From contig NZ_BAABHB010000007.1 in NCBI RefSeq assembly GCF_039541875.1, positions 1 to 64,000 of the forward strand: a stretch of DNA of 64,000 nt, read 5' to 3'. The DNA is from Nibrella viscosa. Its GTDB lineage: Bacteria; Bacteroidota; Bacteroidia; Cytophagales; Spirosomataceae. Of this stretch, positions 26,888 to 35,615 are shown piece by piece. Below the pieces are notes generated by a model that saw only the letters and a program-made list of their open reading frames with translations, was not told the DNA's origin and did no database searches. Position 1 is the stretch's first letter. Each line of letters begins with the position of its first letter. A program made the translations under genes and the position numbers.

Positions 26888-28328
26888 TGAGCAGATGGAT
26901 GAACTCTTCAGAAAATCGGCTGAAGAGTTTGAACCTGTTTTTGATCCCGACCACTGGCTGGATATGAAACGCCGGCTGGACAATCATGACCGTGGCATTT
27001 TGTGGGGGCAGATTAGCCGCTGGGCTACGCCGGTCCTTCTGTTGCTGCTGCTGACGGGCGGCTACTGGTACTTCCGTTCGCCGAAGGCCAACCCCTCAAC
27101 CGACACTCCCAAACTTGCCGGCAAGGTGACACCACCACCCACCCGGTTGCTACCATCGGACAGTAACCACCCGGCCGGCGAGCCGTCGGGCAAAACCGGA
27201 CTCAGCCCGGCCCGCTCCAATGATGTCGGGTACGCTACAGCCGGGCCGGGCAAAGCGGATAACGCAACTACCAACGCGAAAGCACCGGACCAGCCGGATG
27301 CGCCTGGCACCCAAATACCCGCAGGCAACAGATGGCCGGCCCCTCCGGGCACGTCGCAACGGGCGTTGAACCTCACATCATTGCAAAGGCAACGACCAAT
27401 TTTCCGGTTGGCCAGCAGGGACAGTAACCCTGAAAAAGATAAAAGCGCCGGAAAGCAGGATATCGATCCTGTGGCACAGGATACCCATACTACCGCCGGC
27501 GAGCCGGGGCACAGCGCCATGCCGCATGAGCCGGCAGCACCCGCAGTAGCCGCTGACCGGCCTGCTTCGCCAGAGGCTGCGGCACCAGAAGGTAGCCGGC
27601 TGCCCATGCTGTCGCCCATGGTTCCGCACGCAATCCGCTTGCCGGCTCCTGCTCCGCTTTCCAGCCAGATAACGGATAGTGATCTGCCCAGACCGGCCCG
27701 GCCGGTGGTGCCGGCGCGGGAAAAAGGCGCAAGCATTCAGTTTCTGGTTTCGCCCGATCTGACGGCCATTGGATTAACTGATTTCGACCGGCCGGGCACC
27801 AATGTCGGTATGCTGCTGCAATACCGCCTGGCAAACCGCTGGAGTATACAGACGGGGGTGCTGAGGAGCATCAAGATCTACCACGCATCGATCGAGCAGT
27901 ACCAATGGCCCAGTTATTACCAGTGGGCGGTTATGCCTAAAGGCGTAGCCGGACGCTGCAATATGATTGATATTCCCGTAAATATCCGGTATGACTTTCT
28001 GCTGCGCCGGCATCCGGCCCAAGCGGATATAAAAAGCCGGTGGTTTGTCAGCAGTGGCATCACCAGTTACGTCATGCTGCGCGAAACGTACGATTATCAG
28101 TACGCCAACCCCAACGATCCGCAGATCAGGCATCGTAGCTGGAACGGGCAGACCGGTTCGTACCGGTTCAGCCACCTGAATGTATCCCTGGGGTACGAAA
28201 ACCAGATCAGCCGGCGGTTGTCGTGGCAGGTGGAGCCGTTTATTAAAGTGTCGCTACGGCCGGTAGGCTACTTTAAGGCCCGCCTGCTGAGTACGGGCGC
28301 TTTTGTGTCGCTTCGTTATCGGCTTTGA
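26871..28328 (+). CDS. Membrane anti-sigma-like protein with C-terminal beta-barrel domain
   Basis: A 485-residue protein. The cytoplasmic N-terminus (ELSDEQMDELFRKSAEEFEP, DHWLDMKRRL) resembles the short anti-sigma segment seen in Cytophagales sigma partners, followed by one membrane helix (TPVLLLLLLTGGYWYF, about 45-60), a proline- and alanine-rich linker of about 200 residues, and a C-terminal barrel-like region of about 190 residues (MLLQYRLANRWSIQTGVLRS, ending FVSLRYRL). It overlaps the sigma gene, so translational coupling is likely. The linker could span the periplasm and let an outer-membrane signal reach the sigma factor; this is inferred. Confidence 0.75.
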   Translation: MQELSDEQMDELFRKSAEEFEPVFDPDHWLDMKRRLDNHDRGILWGQISRWATPVLLLLLLTGGYWYFRSPKANPSTDTPKLAGKVTPPPTRLLPSDSNHPAGEPSGKTGLSPARSNDVGYATAGPGKADNATTNAKAPDQPDAPGTQIPAGNRWPAPPGTSQRALNLTSLQRQRPIFRLASRDSNPEKDKSAGKQDIDPVAQDTHTTAGEPGHSAMPHEPAAPAVAADRPASPEAAAPEGSRLPMLSPMVPHAIRLPAPAPLSSQITDSDLPRPARPVVPAREKGASIQFLVSPDLTAIGLTDFDRPGTNVGMLLQYRLANRWSIQTGVLRSIKIYHASIEQYQWPSYYQWAVMPKGVAGRCNMIDIPVNIRYDFLLRRHPAQADIKSRWFVSSGITSYVMLRETYDYQYANPNDPQIRHRSWNGQTGSYRFSHLNVSLGYENQISRRLSWQVEPFIKVSLRPVGYFKARLLSTGAFVSLRYRL

Positions 28329-28378
28329 CTATAATACCATTCTTTTTCGTTACTACATAAGCAGTGCATACCAGAACT

Positions 28379-28909
28379 ATGAAAAACAACGCAAGTAATC
28401 CGGAAGCAATGAAGCGTGGCGACTTTCTGCGCAGTTTAGGGTTGAGCACAGGAGCCCTGATGGCTTTTTATTGCATGGGCACGCTAACGGCCTGCTCGAA
28501 AAGTGGTGACACCCCGACCCCCAACAACAATAATTCAGGCACCAATGTTGGTCCCGGCACCGGTACCGCCGGCTTTACGGGTAATGCCGAATCGGCAAAA
28601 GGCAAAATAGATTTTACGCTGGATCTGACATCAAGCAACTTCAGTACCCTGAAAACCGAGGGTAAGTTTGTAAACGTAGGGGATGTACTGGTGGCCAATG
28701 CCAAAGGAAACCGGTATATTGCTGTTGCTAAAACCTGTACCCATGAGGGCGGAGGGCTGGATTACCGGCTGGCTACGGATGACTTACTTTGTAATAATCA
28801 TGGCGGTCTGTTCAACACCAACGGTAGCGTCAAACTGGCACCGCCGACTAAACCCATAAAAGTCTTTACGGTTGCGCTGACCGGTGACAACCTGCGGATA
28901 ACCGAATAA
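28379..28909 (+). CDS. Rieske [2Fe-2S] lipoprotein
   Basis: A 176-residue protein with the Rieske cluster ligands: CTHEGGG (Cys-x-His) and CNNHGG (Cys-x-x-His), about 20 residues apart. The N-terminus has KRGDFLRSLGLSTGALM, a Tat-like or weak signal sequence, ending in a lipobox-like LTACSK, so the protein is likely a periplasmic lipoprotein with a low-complexity linker. It would transfer electrons. It sits downstream of the ECF sigma/anti-sigma pair and 3 bp upstream of a b561-like membrane protein. Confidence 0.88.
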   Translation: MKNNASNPEAMKRGDFLRSLGLSTGALMAFYCMGTLTACSKSGDTPTPNNNNSGTNVGPGTGTAGFTGNAESAKGKIDFTLDLTSSNFSTLKTEGKFVNVGDVLVANAKGNRYIAVAKTCTHEGGGLDYRLATDDLLCNNHGGLFNTNGSVKLAPPTKPIKVFTVALTGDNLRITE

Positions 28910-28912
28910 TAT

Positions 28913-29590
28913 ATGCCGAACGTCCTGCTGTTTTTCTTTAGCCTGTTCCTGTGGACAGGGGCTTTAGCCCAGAACACGCCAATACCCGGCCGAGATACCC
29001 TGATGACGACAGATAGTACCTCGTCGGCTGATTTGCTGTCCGGCCTGACGGAGGCAACAGAAAGTCAGCCGTTGCTGCCCATTAAAATGGTGTTTACGCA
29101 ACGGGCGCTTTGGGGGCAAAAGGGCTTATTACGGACCACGGGTATAGCTCCACTAACGGCCGTAAACCGGGCGAAAGAGCTGAAGATTCGTAAGGCCATG
29201 CTGAGAACCCATCAGATTCTGGGTTTTGTTACGCTTGGCGGTATGATTGCGCAGGGTATTGTGGGGTCTCGGCTGTATACCGCCAAAGGACTTGATTATG
29301 TCCGTCTCAAGGAGACACACGAAGATATTGCTACGTTTATCAATATTGCTTACGGGACCACGGCCGTACTGTCTCTGACGGCTCCGCCCCCACTACTGGG
29401 ACAGCGCCGGGGTATCAACTCCATTAAAGTGCACAGAGCGTTAGCCATTGTTCACCTTACTGGCATGATTGCCACCAATGTACTGGCCAACCGAATATCC
29501 GGCAATTTTGACCTGAAACCCTACCACCGGGCAGCCGCCTTTACCACATTTGGCGCGTACGCAGCGTCCATTATTGCTATCAAGTTTTAA
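28913..29590 (+). CDS. Cytochrome b561-like four-helix membrane protein
   Basis: A 225-residue protein with a signal peptide (NVLLFFFSLFLWTGALAQ), a Ser/Thr-rich periplasmic stretch and four predicted membrane helices. His residues lie at helix positions suited to haem ligation: RTHQILGFVTLGG, KETHEDIATF, KVHRALAIVHLTGM and KPYHRAAAFTTFG. This pattern resembles b561-like electron carriers, but I recognise no named family with certainty. Spacing to the Rieske gene is 3 bp and to yceI 15 bp, so the three form one operon. Confidence 0.65.
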   Translation: MPNVLLFFFSLFLWTGALAQNTPIPGRDTLMTTDSTSSADLLSGLTEATESQPLLPIKMVFTQRALWGQKGLLRTTGIAPLTAVNRAKELKIRKAMLRTHQILGFVTLGGMIAQGIVGSRLYTAKGLDYVRLKETHEDIATFINIAYGTTAVLSLTAPPPLLGQRRGINSIKVHRALAIVHLTGMIATNVLANRISGNFDLKPYHRAAAFTTFGAYAASIIAIKF

Positions 29591-29605
29591 CCTATCGCTT
29601 TCTGT

Positions 29606-30184
29606 ATGAATCGTTTACAAGCGGGCCGTCTGGTTGTAGCCTCACTCGTTTTGCTGGTATGGGGGTCCTGGACCCCGAATGCCAATACGCTGCCGGGAAA
29701 ACGGAAACTCCTGGCCGACAAATCGGCGTCGGTTGTAACCTATGCCATGCACCACCCGATGCATAGCTGGGAGGGTGTCAGCCGCGACGTCAACAGCGCT
29801 ATTGTGTACAATGATGATACGCAGACGATTGAAAACGCAGCGGTTTCTGTTAAAGTAGGCTCGTTCGACAGCGGGAATGCCAACCGGGACTCTAACGCCA
29901 TGGAAACCCTGGAAGCGCTGAAATACCCAAATGTGACCTTTGTCAGCCAAACTATTCAGACCGGGGCCAACGGGGCACTAACGCTTACAGGAAACCTGAC
30001 CTTTCATAATGTAACAAAGCCGATAACCGTGCAGGCTACGCGTAAAGACGGCAATGGACGGATGACTGTTGATGGTAGTTTTGAACTTCGGTTGAGCGAC
30101 TATGCTATTAAACGCCCAACGCTGATGACCATACCGGTAGACGAAGACGTACAGATGAAATTTACCATTGTCTTTCGGATGTGA
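29606..30184 (+). CDS. YceI-family periplasmic lipid-binding protein
   Basis: A 192-residue secreted protein with the YceI lipocalin-like fold: YAMHHPMHSWEGVSRDVNSA, VKVGSFDSGNANRDSNAMET, YPNVTFVSQTI, GNLTFHNVTKPITV and an ILMTIPVDED-like tail. YceI proteins bind isoprenoids or quinone-like lipids in the periplasm, and they often occur beside b561-type cytochromes. Here the Rieske and b561-like neighbours make a periplasmic quinone/electron-transfer role plausible. It is the last gene of the operon, closed by a strong terminator. Confidence 0.92.
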   Translation: MNRLQAGRLVVASLVLLVWGSWTPNANTLPGKRKLLADKSASVVTYAMHHPMHSWEGVSRDVNSAIVYNDDTQTIENAAVSVKVGSFDSGNANRDSNAMETLEALKYPNVTFVSQTIQTGANGALTLTGNLTFHNVTKPITVQATRKDGNGRMTVDGSFELRLSDYAIKRPTLMTIPVDEDVQMKFTIVFRM

Positions 30185-30214
30185 GCCGGATCTGATCCTG
30201 CCGACACTATACAA

Positions 30215-30248
30215 AACAACGCCCCGGCTGTTCAGTCGGGGCGTTGTT
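30215..30248. terminator. Bidirectional terminator between yceI and dnaN
   Basis: AACAACGCCCCG at 30215-30226 pairs perfectly with CGGGGCGTTGTT at 30237-30248. It lies between two convergent genes. Confidence 0.85.
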
Positions 30249-30281
30249 CTGCAAAGTAGGGCTGGTAGTCCTTACGGCCCA

Positions 30282-31403
30282 TCAGGCATAGGTATTCAGC
30301 ATCACCGGCATCACCAGCATCAGAATATCTTCGTTCTCTTCCTTGTCGGCCGGCACCATAATACCCGCCCGGTTCGGGGCCGACATTTCCAGCGACACCA
30401 TTTTGGCGTTCAGGTTATTCAGCATCTCGGCCATCAGCTTGGCGTTGAAACCGATTTCCATATCGTCGCCGTCGTAGTCGCAGAGCAGCTTTTCGTTGGC
30501 TTCGTTGGAGTAGTCGAGGTCCTCCGCCGAGATGGTCAGGGAGTTGGCCCGCAGCGTCAGCCGGATCTGGTGCGTGGTGCGGTTGGCGTAGATCATGATC
30601 CGCTTCAGCGAGTTCAGCAGGTCGGTGCGGCCAATGGTCATCACGTTCGGGTTGTTCACCGGAATGGCGTTTTCGTAGTCCGGGAACCGCTCGTCGATCA
30701 GCCGGCAGATCAGTTGCGTCGGGCCGAAGGTAAACGACGCATTCGACTGGCTGAACTCGGCTTTCACCGGCACGTTCTCCGGCAGAGAGGTCTTCAGCAG
30801 CGACAGCGCCTTACGCGGAATAATCATCGAGGTGTTGGCCGTCGACTGAATATCGGTCCGCCGGTAGCGGATCAGCCGGTGCCCATCGGTGGCAACAAAC
30901 GTGGCGTTCTCATCGGTCAGTTGCAGGTACACCCCCGTCATGGCCGGGCGCAGATCATCGGTGCTGGTGGCAAAAACGGTATTGTTGATGGCGCTGGCCA
31001 GGGCATCCGATGATAATTCTACAGACAGATTGCGGTTGACCGACGGGATTTTGGGGAAGTCGATCGGGTTTTCGCCGGAGAGTTTATAGCGGCCGTTGTC
31101 GGTCAGGATTTCGGTACCGAACGTTTCGGTATTGATGTTAAACGTAATCGGCTGTTCGGGCAGGCTGCGCAGGGTATCGAGCAGCAGTTTGGCCGGAATA
31201 GCGATAGAGCCGCTCTCCGACGAATCGACCGGAATCTGCGTAATCATGGTCGTTTGCAGGTCGGAGGCCGTGACGGTCAGCGTTCCGTCTTCAATGCGGA
31301 AGAGAAAATTCTCCAGAATCGGCACGATGGGATTTGTCGCTACGACACCATTAATATTCAGCAGGTTTTTGAGCAGTACAGACGAGGAGACGATAAATTT
31401 CAT
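30282..31403 (-). CDS. dnaN: DNA polymerase III beta subunit (sliding clamp)
   Basis: A 373-residue clamp built of three similar domains, recognisable from MKFIVSSSVLLKNLLNINGV at the start, the middle-domain FATSTDDLRPAMTGVYLQL and ATDGHRLIRYRR, and the C-terminal MLVMPVMLNTYA ending (the usual clamp end is a LVMPMR-type motif, here extended). It encircles DNA and tethers polymerase III. The ATG at 31403 starts the conserved N-terminus; the longer frame upstream is spurious. CAAAAGTA at 31443-31450 reads TACTTTTG on the minus strand and could be the -7 box. Confidence 0.96.
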   Translation of the reverse strand: MKFIVSSSVLLKNLLNINGVVATNPIVPILENFLFRIEDGTLTVTASDLQTTMITQIPVDSSESGSIAIPAKLLLDTLRSLPEQPITFNINTETFGTEILTDNGRYKLSGENPIDFPKIPSVNRNLSVELSSDALASAINNTVFATSTDDLRPAMTGVYLQLTDENATFVATDGHRLIRYRRTDIQSTANTSMIIPRKALSLLKTSLPENVPVKAEFSQSNASFTFGPTQLICRLIDERFPDYENAIPVNNPNVMTIGRTDLLNSLKRIMIYANRTTHQIRLTLRANSLTISAEDLDYSNEANEKLLCDYDGDDMEIGFNAKLMAEMLNNLNAKMVSLEMSAPNRAGIMVPADKEENEDILMLVMPVMLNTYA

Positions 31404-31545
31404 ATATACGGTACGTTTAGATACACGAATGCACAATAGAGCAAAAGTAACGAAATTAGTCATTAGTCGATAGTGTTTGGGGCGGTAATTGTTACGCAGA
31501 CCGGGCCGCCCGATGGCCCGGTCTGCGTAACAACTTAATTTCCCC

Positions 31546-32805
31546 CTACCCCTCCAGCAGTAGCGTGTCGTCCTCGGCTTCCAGTTCGCTGACGTCGGGC
31601 ACCTCAATGCCGGCGATGCACTGAATGGCACCTGTCAGGTCCGTGGTGTTGGCCAGTACCGCGTCAATGGTCTTCTCCCGCACTGTCCAGGCTTTGTAGG
31701 TGCGCTTCTTCTCCTTGTCCAGCTCAGTCCGCAGCACCGTAAACGCCCGCAGGATCGACTCAATGCCGTGGCGAAACTCGTTGCTGGTCAGGTAGCGGTA
31801 CAGGAGCTGCATTTTGTCGCCCTTGTTCTCTTCGGCCAGCCGGGCGTCGGCTACTTTCAGCACGCCGTCGCGCAGCACCCCCGACAGCAGCTTCACCTCC
31901 CGGAAGGTGCAGACCCACACGCCGTTGTAGAGCCCGGCCTGGGGCATATCGCGGGGCATGGTTTCGGTAACCAGCACGGCCACATCGCCCCGGTGGAGCT
32001 GGAGATCCGCTTTCAGCTTTTCGATCCAGCCGGTGCTGAAGGTGCGGGTCCGTTTGGTTTCGTAGATGATGCGCCCGCAGACCCGGCCGTACTCGCTTCG
32101 CACCGTATGAATCACGTCGGCCCCATGCTGGCCTTTAGCGACCTCCTCGATCTGATCGAACGGATACACCGCAGTCAGTAGCCGCTCCAGCGCGAGTTCC
32201 ACCACCTCGCCCTGGGCCTGTTGCGAGCCCTGCTCCAGCTTCTGCTTCATGGTGCTGAGCTGTAGCGTCAGAGACTTGATCAGCTCCTGCTGCTGCTCCA
32301 GTTCCCATTTAGTTTCGTCCTGTGCCCGTTGCAGCGCCGTGGTACGGATAGCGTCCCGTTCCTGCTGCAGGCGCTTCTCCACCTCCAGATCCAGCGCGGC
32401 CCGCTGGTCTTCCAGCTCTCGCTGCTGCCGCAACAGGCGCAACTCCTGCGCCTGCATGTCGCGGATACGGGCCGACTTCGCGTTCAGGTCTTCCTGGAGC
32501 GCCCTGACCAGTGCCTGCTGCTCTTCCTGCGCTCTGGCCAGCAGCGCGGCTTTTTGCTGTTGCAGTTGAGCCTCAACCAGGCGCTGCACATCGGCCTGCT
32601 GGTTAAGTACCTGTTGCTGGAGGGCAAGCGCCCGGCGTTTCAGGTCGGCTTCCTGCTGTTGCAGGTGGGCGTTCTGCCGGGCGCTTGCCTGCGCCAGACG
32701 TTGCTGCAACTGCTGTTCCAGTTGGTGGGCGAGAGTGGCCTCCAGGTCGATCGGCTGGTGGCAGTTCGGACAGGCGAAGGTAGTTTGCGTTGTTTCGAAG
32801 GTCGT
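31546..32805 (-). CDS. DUF2130 protein: zinc ribbon, coiled coil and PD-(D/E)XK-like nuclease domain
   Basis: The frame encodes an N-terminal zinc ribbon half (TTFACPNCHQPIDLEATLAH), a long Gln/Arg/Leu-rich coiled coil (about 200 residues) and a DUF2130 C-terminal domain with GADVIHTV and GRIIYETKRTRTFSTGWIEK. The D...ExK arrangement (Asp of GAD, Glu and Lys of YETK) is that of restriction-endonuclease-like folds, so a nuclease role is likely but unproven. No ATG, GTG or TTG is in frame before the zinc ribbon; the first is TTG 32709, which would remove it. I place the start tentatively at ACG 32805, 27 nt below a strong promoter. It is downstream of array 1 on the same strand and carries the CRISPR-region operator motif. 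Confidence 0.82.
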   Translation of the reverse strand, partial: TTFETTQTTFACPNCHQPIDLEATLAHQLEQQLQQRLAQASARQNAHLQQQEADLKRRALALQQQVLNQQADVQRLVEAQLQQQKAALLARAQEEQQALVRALQEDLNAKSARIRDMQAQELRLLRQQRELEDQRAALDLEVEKRLQQERDAIRTTALQRAQDETKWELEQQQELIKSLTLQLSTMKQKLEQGSQQAQGEVVELALERLLTAVYPFDQIEEVAKGQHGADVIHTVRSEYGRVCGRIIYETKRTRTFSTGWIEKLKADLQLHRGDVAVLVTETMPRDMPQAGLYNGVWVCTFREVKLLSGVLRDGVLKVADARLAEENKGDKMQLLYRYLTSNEFRHGIESILRAFTVLRTELDKEKKRTYKAWTVREKTIDAVLANTTDLTGAIQCIAGIEVPDVSELEAEDDTLLLEG

Positions 32806-32831
32806 AAACGGGTTTTGGGTGAATGATGGGG

Positions 32832-32866
32832 CAAAGGTAGGGAGGCATAGTGCAGTCTTTTTGCAG
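32832..32866 (-). promoter_or_regulatory. Promoter and shared operator site B (before DUF2130 gene)
   Basis: Reading the minus strand, CTGCAAAAAGACTGCA (32866-32851) is followed after 11 bases by TACCTTTG (32839-32832), a perfect -7 box. The operator covers the expected -33 region, a place where a bound protein would control transcription. The same motif precedes the two CRISPR blocks at 42400-42415 and 58818-58833. Confidence 0.65.
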
Positions 32867-33179
32867 GGAGGAGAATCAGGGGAGTATAGGAGGAAAGGAA
32901 TACAGAAGGAAAGGGAGTTGAGCGTATGGTGGGCCTGTTTGTACCGATTCCCGACCCGATAGTCGGCACCCCATTACGGCGGCCATAAGCCCAGGCAACG
33001 CCGGCCCGATAATCGCGGGCCGGGAATGGGTACCAAAGCCTTTGTTCTGCCGGAAGGGGTACGCTGAGCCGTAAACCGGAATTTTATTCCGGTTTAGCCC
33101 CGCCCGTGTTAACGCTTACGTTGCCGTAAACGGTACCATGAGCTATTTGTCCGGGGCAGCATCCCTGCTGGCCCCTTCT
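32867..33179. other. Gap between DUF2130 promoter and array 1, with a perfect hairpin
   Basis: No gene was recognised. TAAACCGGAAT at 33072-33082 and ATTCCGGTTTA at 33086-33096 form an 11-bp stem with a 3-base loop, about 85 bases beyond the trailer end of array 1. It may end the crRNA precursor, though no U-run follows. Confidence 0.5.
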
Positions 33180-35488
33180 ACAATAATCCTTGTTCTAGTG
33201 GAAGTGGTACTCTGACTCAGAACAATTCAGGCGGTTTTGCCGCTCTATACGGATGTCTTAATCCTTGTTCTAGTGGAAGTGGTACTCTGACACAAGTCTA
33301 TTGCGGGGAGAACCACAAACCGCACTGGTCTTAATCCTTGTTCTAGTGGAAGTGGTACTCTGACGGCTTGGAAATAGTAGGCAAGGATGTGTACCAGACG
33401 TCTTAATCCTTGTTCTAGTGGAAGTGGTACTCTGACTTTAAATTTTACATTCACTAATGTGAATAACGATAGCATAATTGTCTTAATCCTTGTTCTAGTG
33501 GAAGTGGTACTCTGACGTAAAAATCTCGAACTTAAAAAAACTGTAACTATTTAGGTAGGGTATCCTGATGTAAGTTGTTGACAATAAGGAACTTATAAAC
33601 TACTTGTTTGCGAAAGAGCGCCAAAATAATGCATCTTTTCAATTAAAATACTCTATTTAAGGCCAAAAATTGCACTTTTGCTGGCCTTGACTATGCAAAT
33701 AATTGTACAATTTGGCGAAATAGGGTACCTAAACAGTTACAAAAAACTAAAGCCATGAAAGTCTTAATCCTTGTTCTAGTGGAAGTGGTACTCTGACTTA
33801 CTACGTCAGTGGTACGCTCGAACTGGCTGAAGGCAGTCTTAATCCTTGTTCTAGTGGAAGTGGTACTCTGACGACTGATTTTTTTGTTAATTGGTTATTT
33901 AATTTTTAGTCTTAATCCTTGTTCTAGTGGAAGTGGTACTCTGACCACGTCTCAAAAGACCGGTAAGGTCATGAACGTGTATGGGTCTTAATCCTTGTTC
34001 TAGTGGAAGTGGTACTCTGACAAAACCAAACAAACACGTACGATTATGAGCAAGAACAGTCTTAATCCTTGTTCTAGTGGAAGTGGTACTCTGACCCTAT
34101 CGGGGATGGCGAGGTCGCCATTGATTTGTATTATGTCTTAATCCTTGTTCTAGTGGAAGTGGTACTCTGACCAAACTGAACAGAAAGGCTATGACACAAG
34201 TTACCACTTGTCTTAATCCTTGTTCTAGTGGAAGTGGTACTCTGACCAAAGGAAACACCGCGATACTGAAGCGCTATATAAGTCTTAATCCTTGTTCTAG
34301 TGGAAGTGGTACTCTGACGTAACTGTCGAACAACTACCCGTTAACACAACACTGTCTTAATCCTTGTTCTAGTGGAAGTGGTACTCTGACTGTTCGCCTT
34401 TGACGGGTTGCGGCAGGTCCGTATGAGTCTTAATCCTTGTTCTAGTGGAAGTGGTACTCTGACCTGTAATAGGGCTTCAACAGCCTTAATCAACTCCTGT
34501 CTTAATCCTTGTTCTAGTGGAAGTGGTACTCTGACATTTTCCACTTCAATCGTGGAAACTCAATTACAAAGAGTCTTAATCCTTGTTCTAGTGGAAGTGG
34601 TACTCTGACCGAACAACTCTGTATGACTGGACATTTCACCGAGGTCTTAATCCTTGTTCTAGTGGAAGTGGTACTCTGACGGTCGCAATACTGGCAAAGA
34701 GGTAAACCAAACAGCCGTCTTAATCCTTGTTCTAGTGGAAGTGGTACTCTGACGCACTTACAATGGTTGAAGTGGACGACCGCGAGAACGTCTTAATCCT
34801 TGTTCTAGTGGAAGTGGTACTCTGACTACAACGATTTGTACGAAGATGATCCGCTTTGGTGTCTTAATCCTTGTTCTAGTGGAAGTGGTACTCTGACAGC
34901 CTTAAAAGGGCTACAACCAGAACAGGTACAAGCCTTGGTCTTAATCCTTGTTCTAGTGGAAGTGGTACTCTGACCTGTTAACACAGTAGGCGCGAGTTAC
35001 CACACCCGCATAAGTCTTAATCCTTGTTCTAGTGGAAGTGGTACTCTGACTATATGCAATCGATGGCTCCGATGAGGAGCTCGACAAATAGTCTTAATCC
35101 TTGTTCTAGTGGAAGTGGTACTCTGACTCTCCCGGAACGGGCTGCTGCGATTACCCATTGTCGTCTTAATCCTTGTTCTAGTGGAAGTGGTACTCTGACT
35201 CGGGAGCCTCCAGCCGGATGGCTCTCTATATGGTCTTAATCCTTGTTCTAGTGGAAGTGGTACTCTGACATTAATTTCGATTCACCGACTATCACTGAAT
35301 TAGCAGTCTTAATCCTTGTTCTAGTGGAAGTGGTACTCTGACTTTGGTTACTACAATCTTAAACCTAGTTAAGAAGTAGTCTTAATCCTTGTTCTAGTGG
35401 AAGTGGTACTCTGACTCTTTCCACGTTTAAGCAAAATAGCTTAAACCGTACGTCTTAATCCTTGTTCTAGTGGAAGTGGTACTCTGAC
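33180..35488 (-). CRISPR. CRISPR array 1 (type III-A, 29 repeats)
   Basis: Twenty-eight full 37-bp repeats plus a degenerate one at 33180-33216 whose first four bases differ. As read on the plus strand each starts GTCTTAATCC, has TTCTAGTGGAA in the middle and ends GGTACTCTGAC. Spacers are mostly 35-40 bp and unique. The degenerate repeat marks the trailer at the left, and an AT-rich leader shared with array 2 follows 35488, so transcription runs on the minus strand; crRNAs would then carry an AUUAAGAC 5' handle, close to the AUUGAAAC-type handle common in type III systems. One spacer, between the repeats at 33480 and 33761, is interrupted by a foldback element. Confidence 0.98.
33541..33742. 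mobile_element. ~200-bp foldback (MITE-like) element inside a spacer of array 1
   Basis: Between two full repeats lie 244 bases instead of about 36. CTGTAACTATTTAGGTA (33541-33557) and TACCTAAACAGTTACAA (33726-33742) form terminal inverted repeats matching at 15 of 17 positions. Inside are further nested inverted repeats, CGCCAAA (33620) with TTTGGCG (33711) and AAGGCCA (33659) with TGGCCTT (33682). Poly-A flanks both ends (7 A and up to 6 A), a possible target duplication; removing the element and one A-run leaves a spacer of about 36-38 bp. No coding frame is present. It could be a non-autonomous transposon or a structured RNA. Confidence 0.55.
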
Positions 35489-35590
35489 TGCTAAATTTGT
35501 AAATACCTGTAAATCAAAGAACTATTTTTGAAAAAATTAACAAAGTACAACGTTTGCTTAGAAAAGTGATAGCGTTTTCGGAACATCGCC
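35489..35590 (-). promoter_or_regulatory. Leader of array 1
   Basis: AT-rich DNA between the last repeat and the TPR gene. It shares with the sequence after array 2 the words GCTAA, TTTGTAA next to the repeat, and TTTCGGAACAT at 35576-35586, which is 88 bases from the repeat (89 bases in array 2). Conserved spacing supports a leader containing promoter and integration signals, read on the minus strand. Confidence 0.75.
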
Positions 35591-35615
35591 GGCTCTTTTT
35601 TCTTCCCAATACTAC

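Noticed and set aside
30168..31013. Plus-strand frame of 281 codons opposite dnaN
   Set aside because: It runs over the terminator and antisense to dnaN; no recognisable domain.
32603..32848. Alternative minus-strand frame with an ATG (MPPYLCPIIH) at the DUF2130 5' end
   Set aside because: It is out of frame with the DUF2130 protein and lacks the zinc ribbon, which lies in the other frame.
33245..34544. Small frames reading through the array 1 repeats (LEQGLR-type peptides)
   Set aside because: They are translations of CRISPR repeats and not genes; the same applies to frames between 44511 and 46996.
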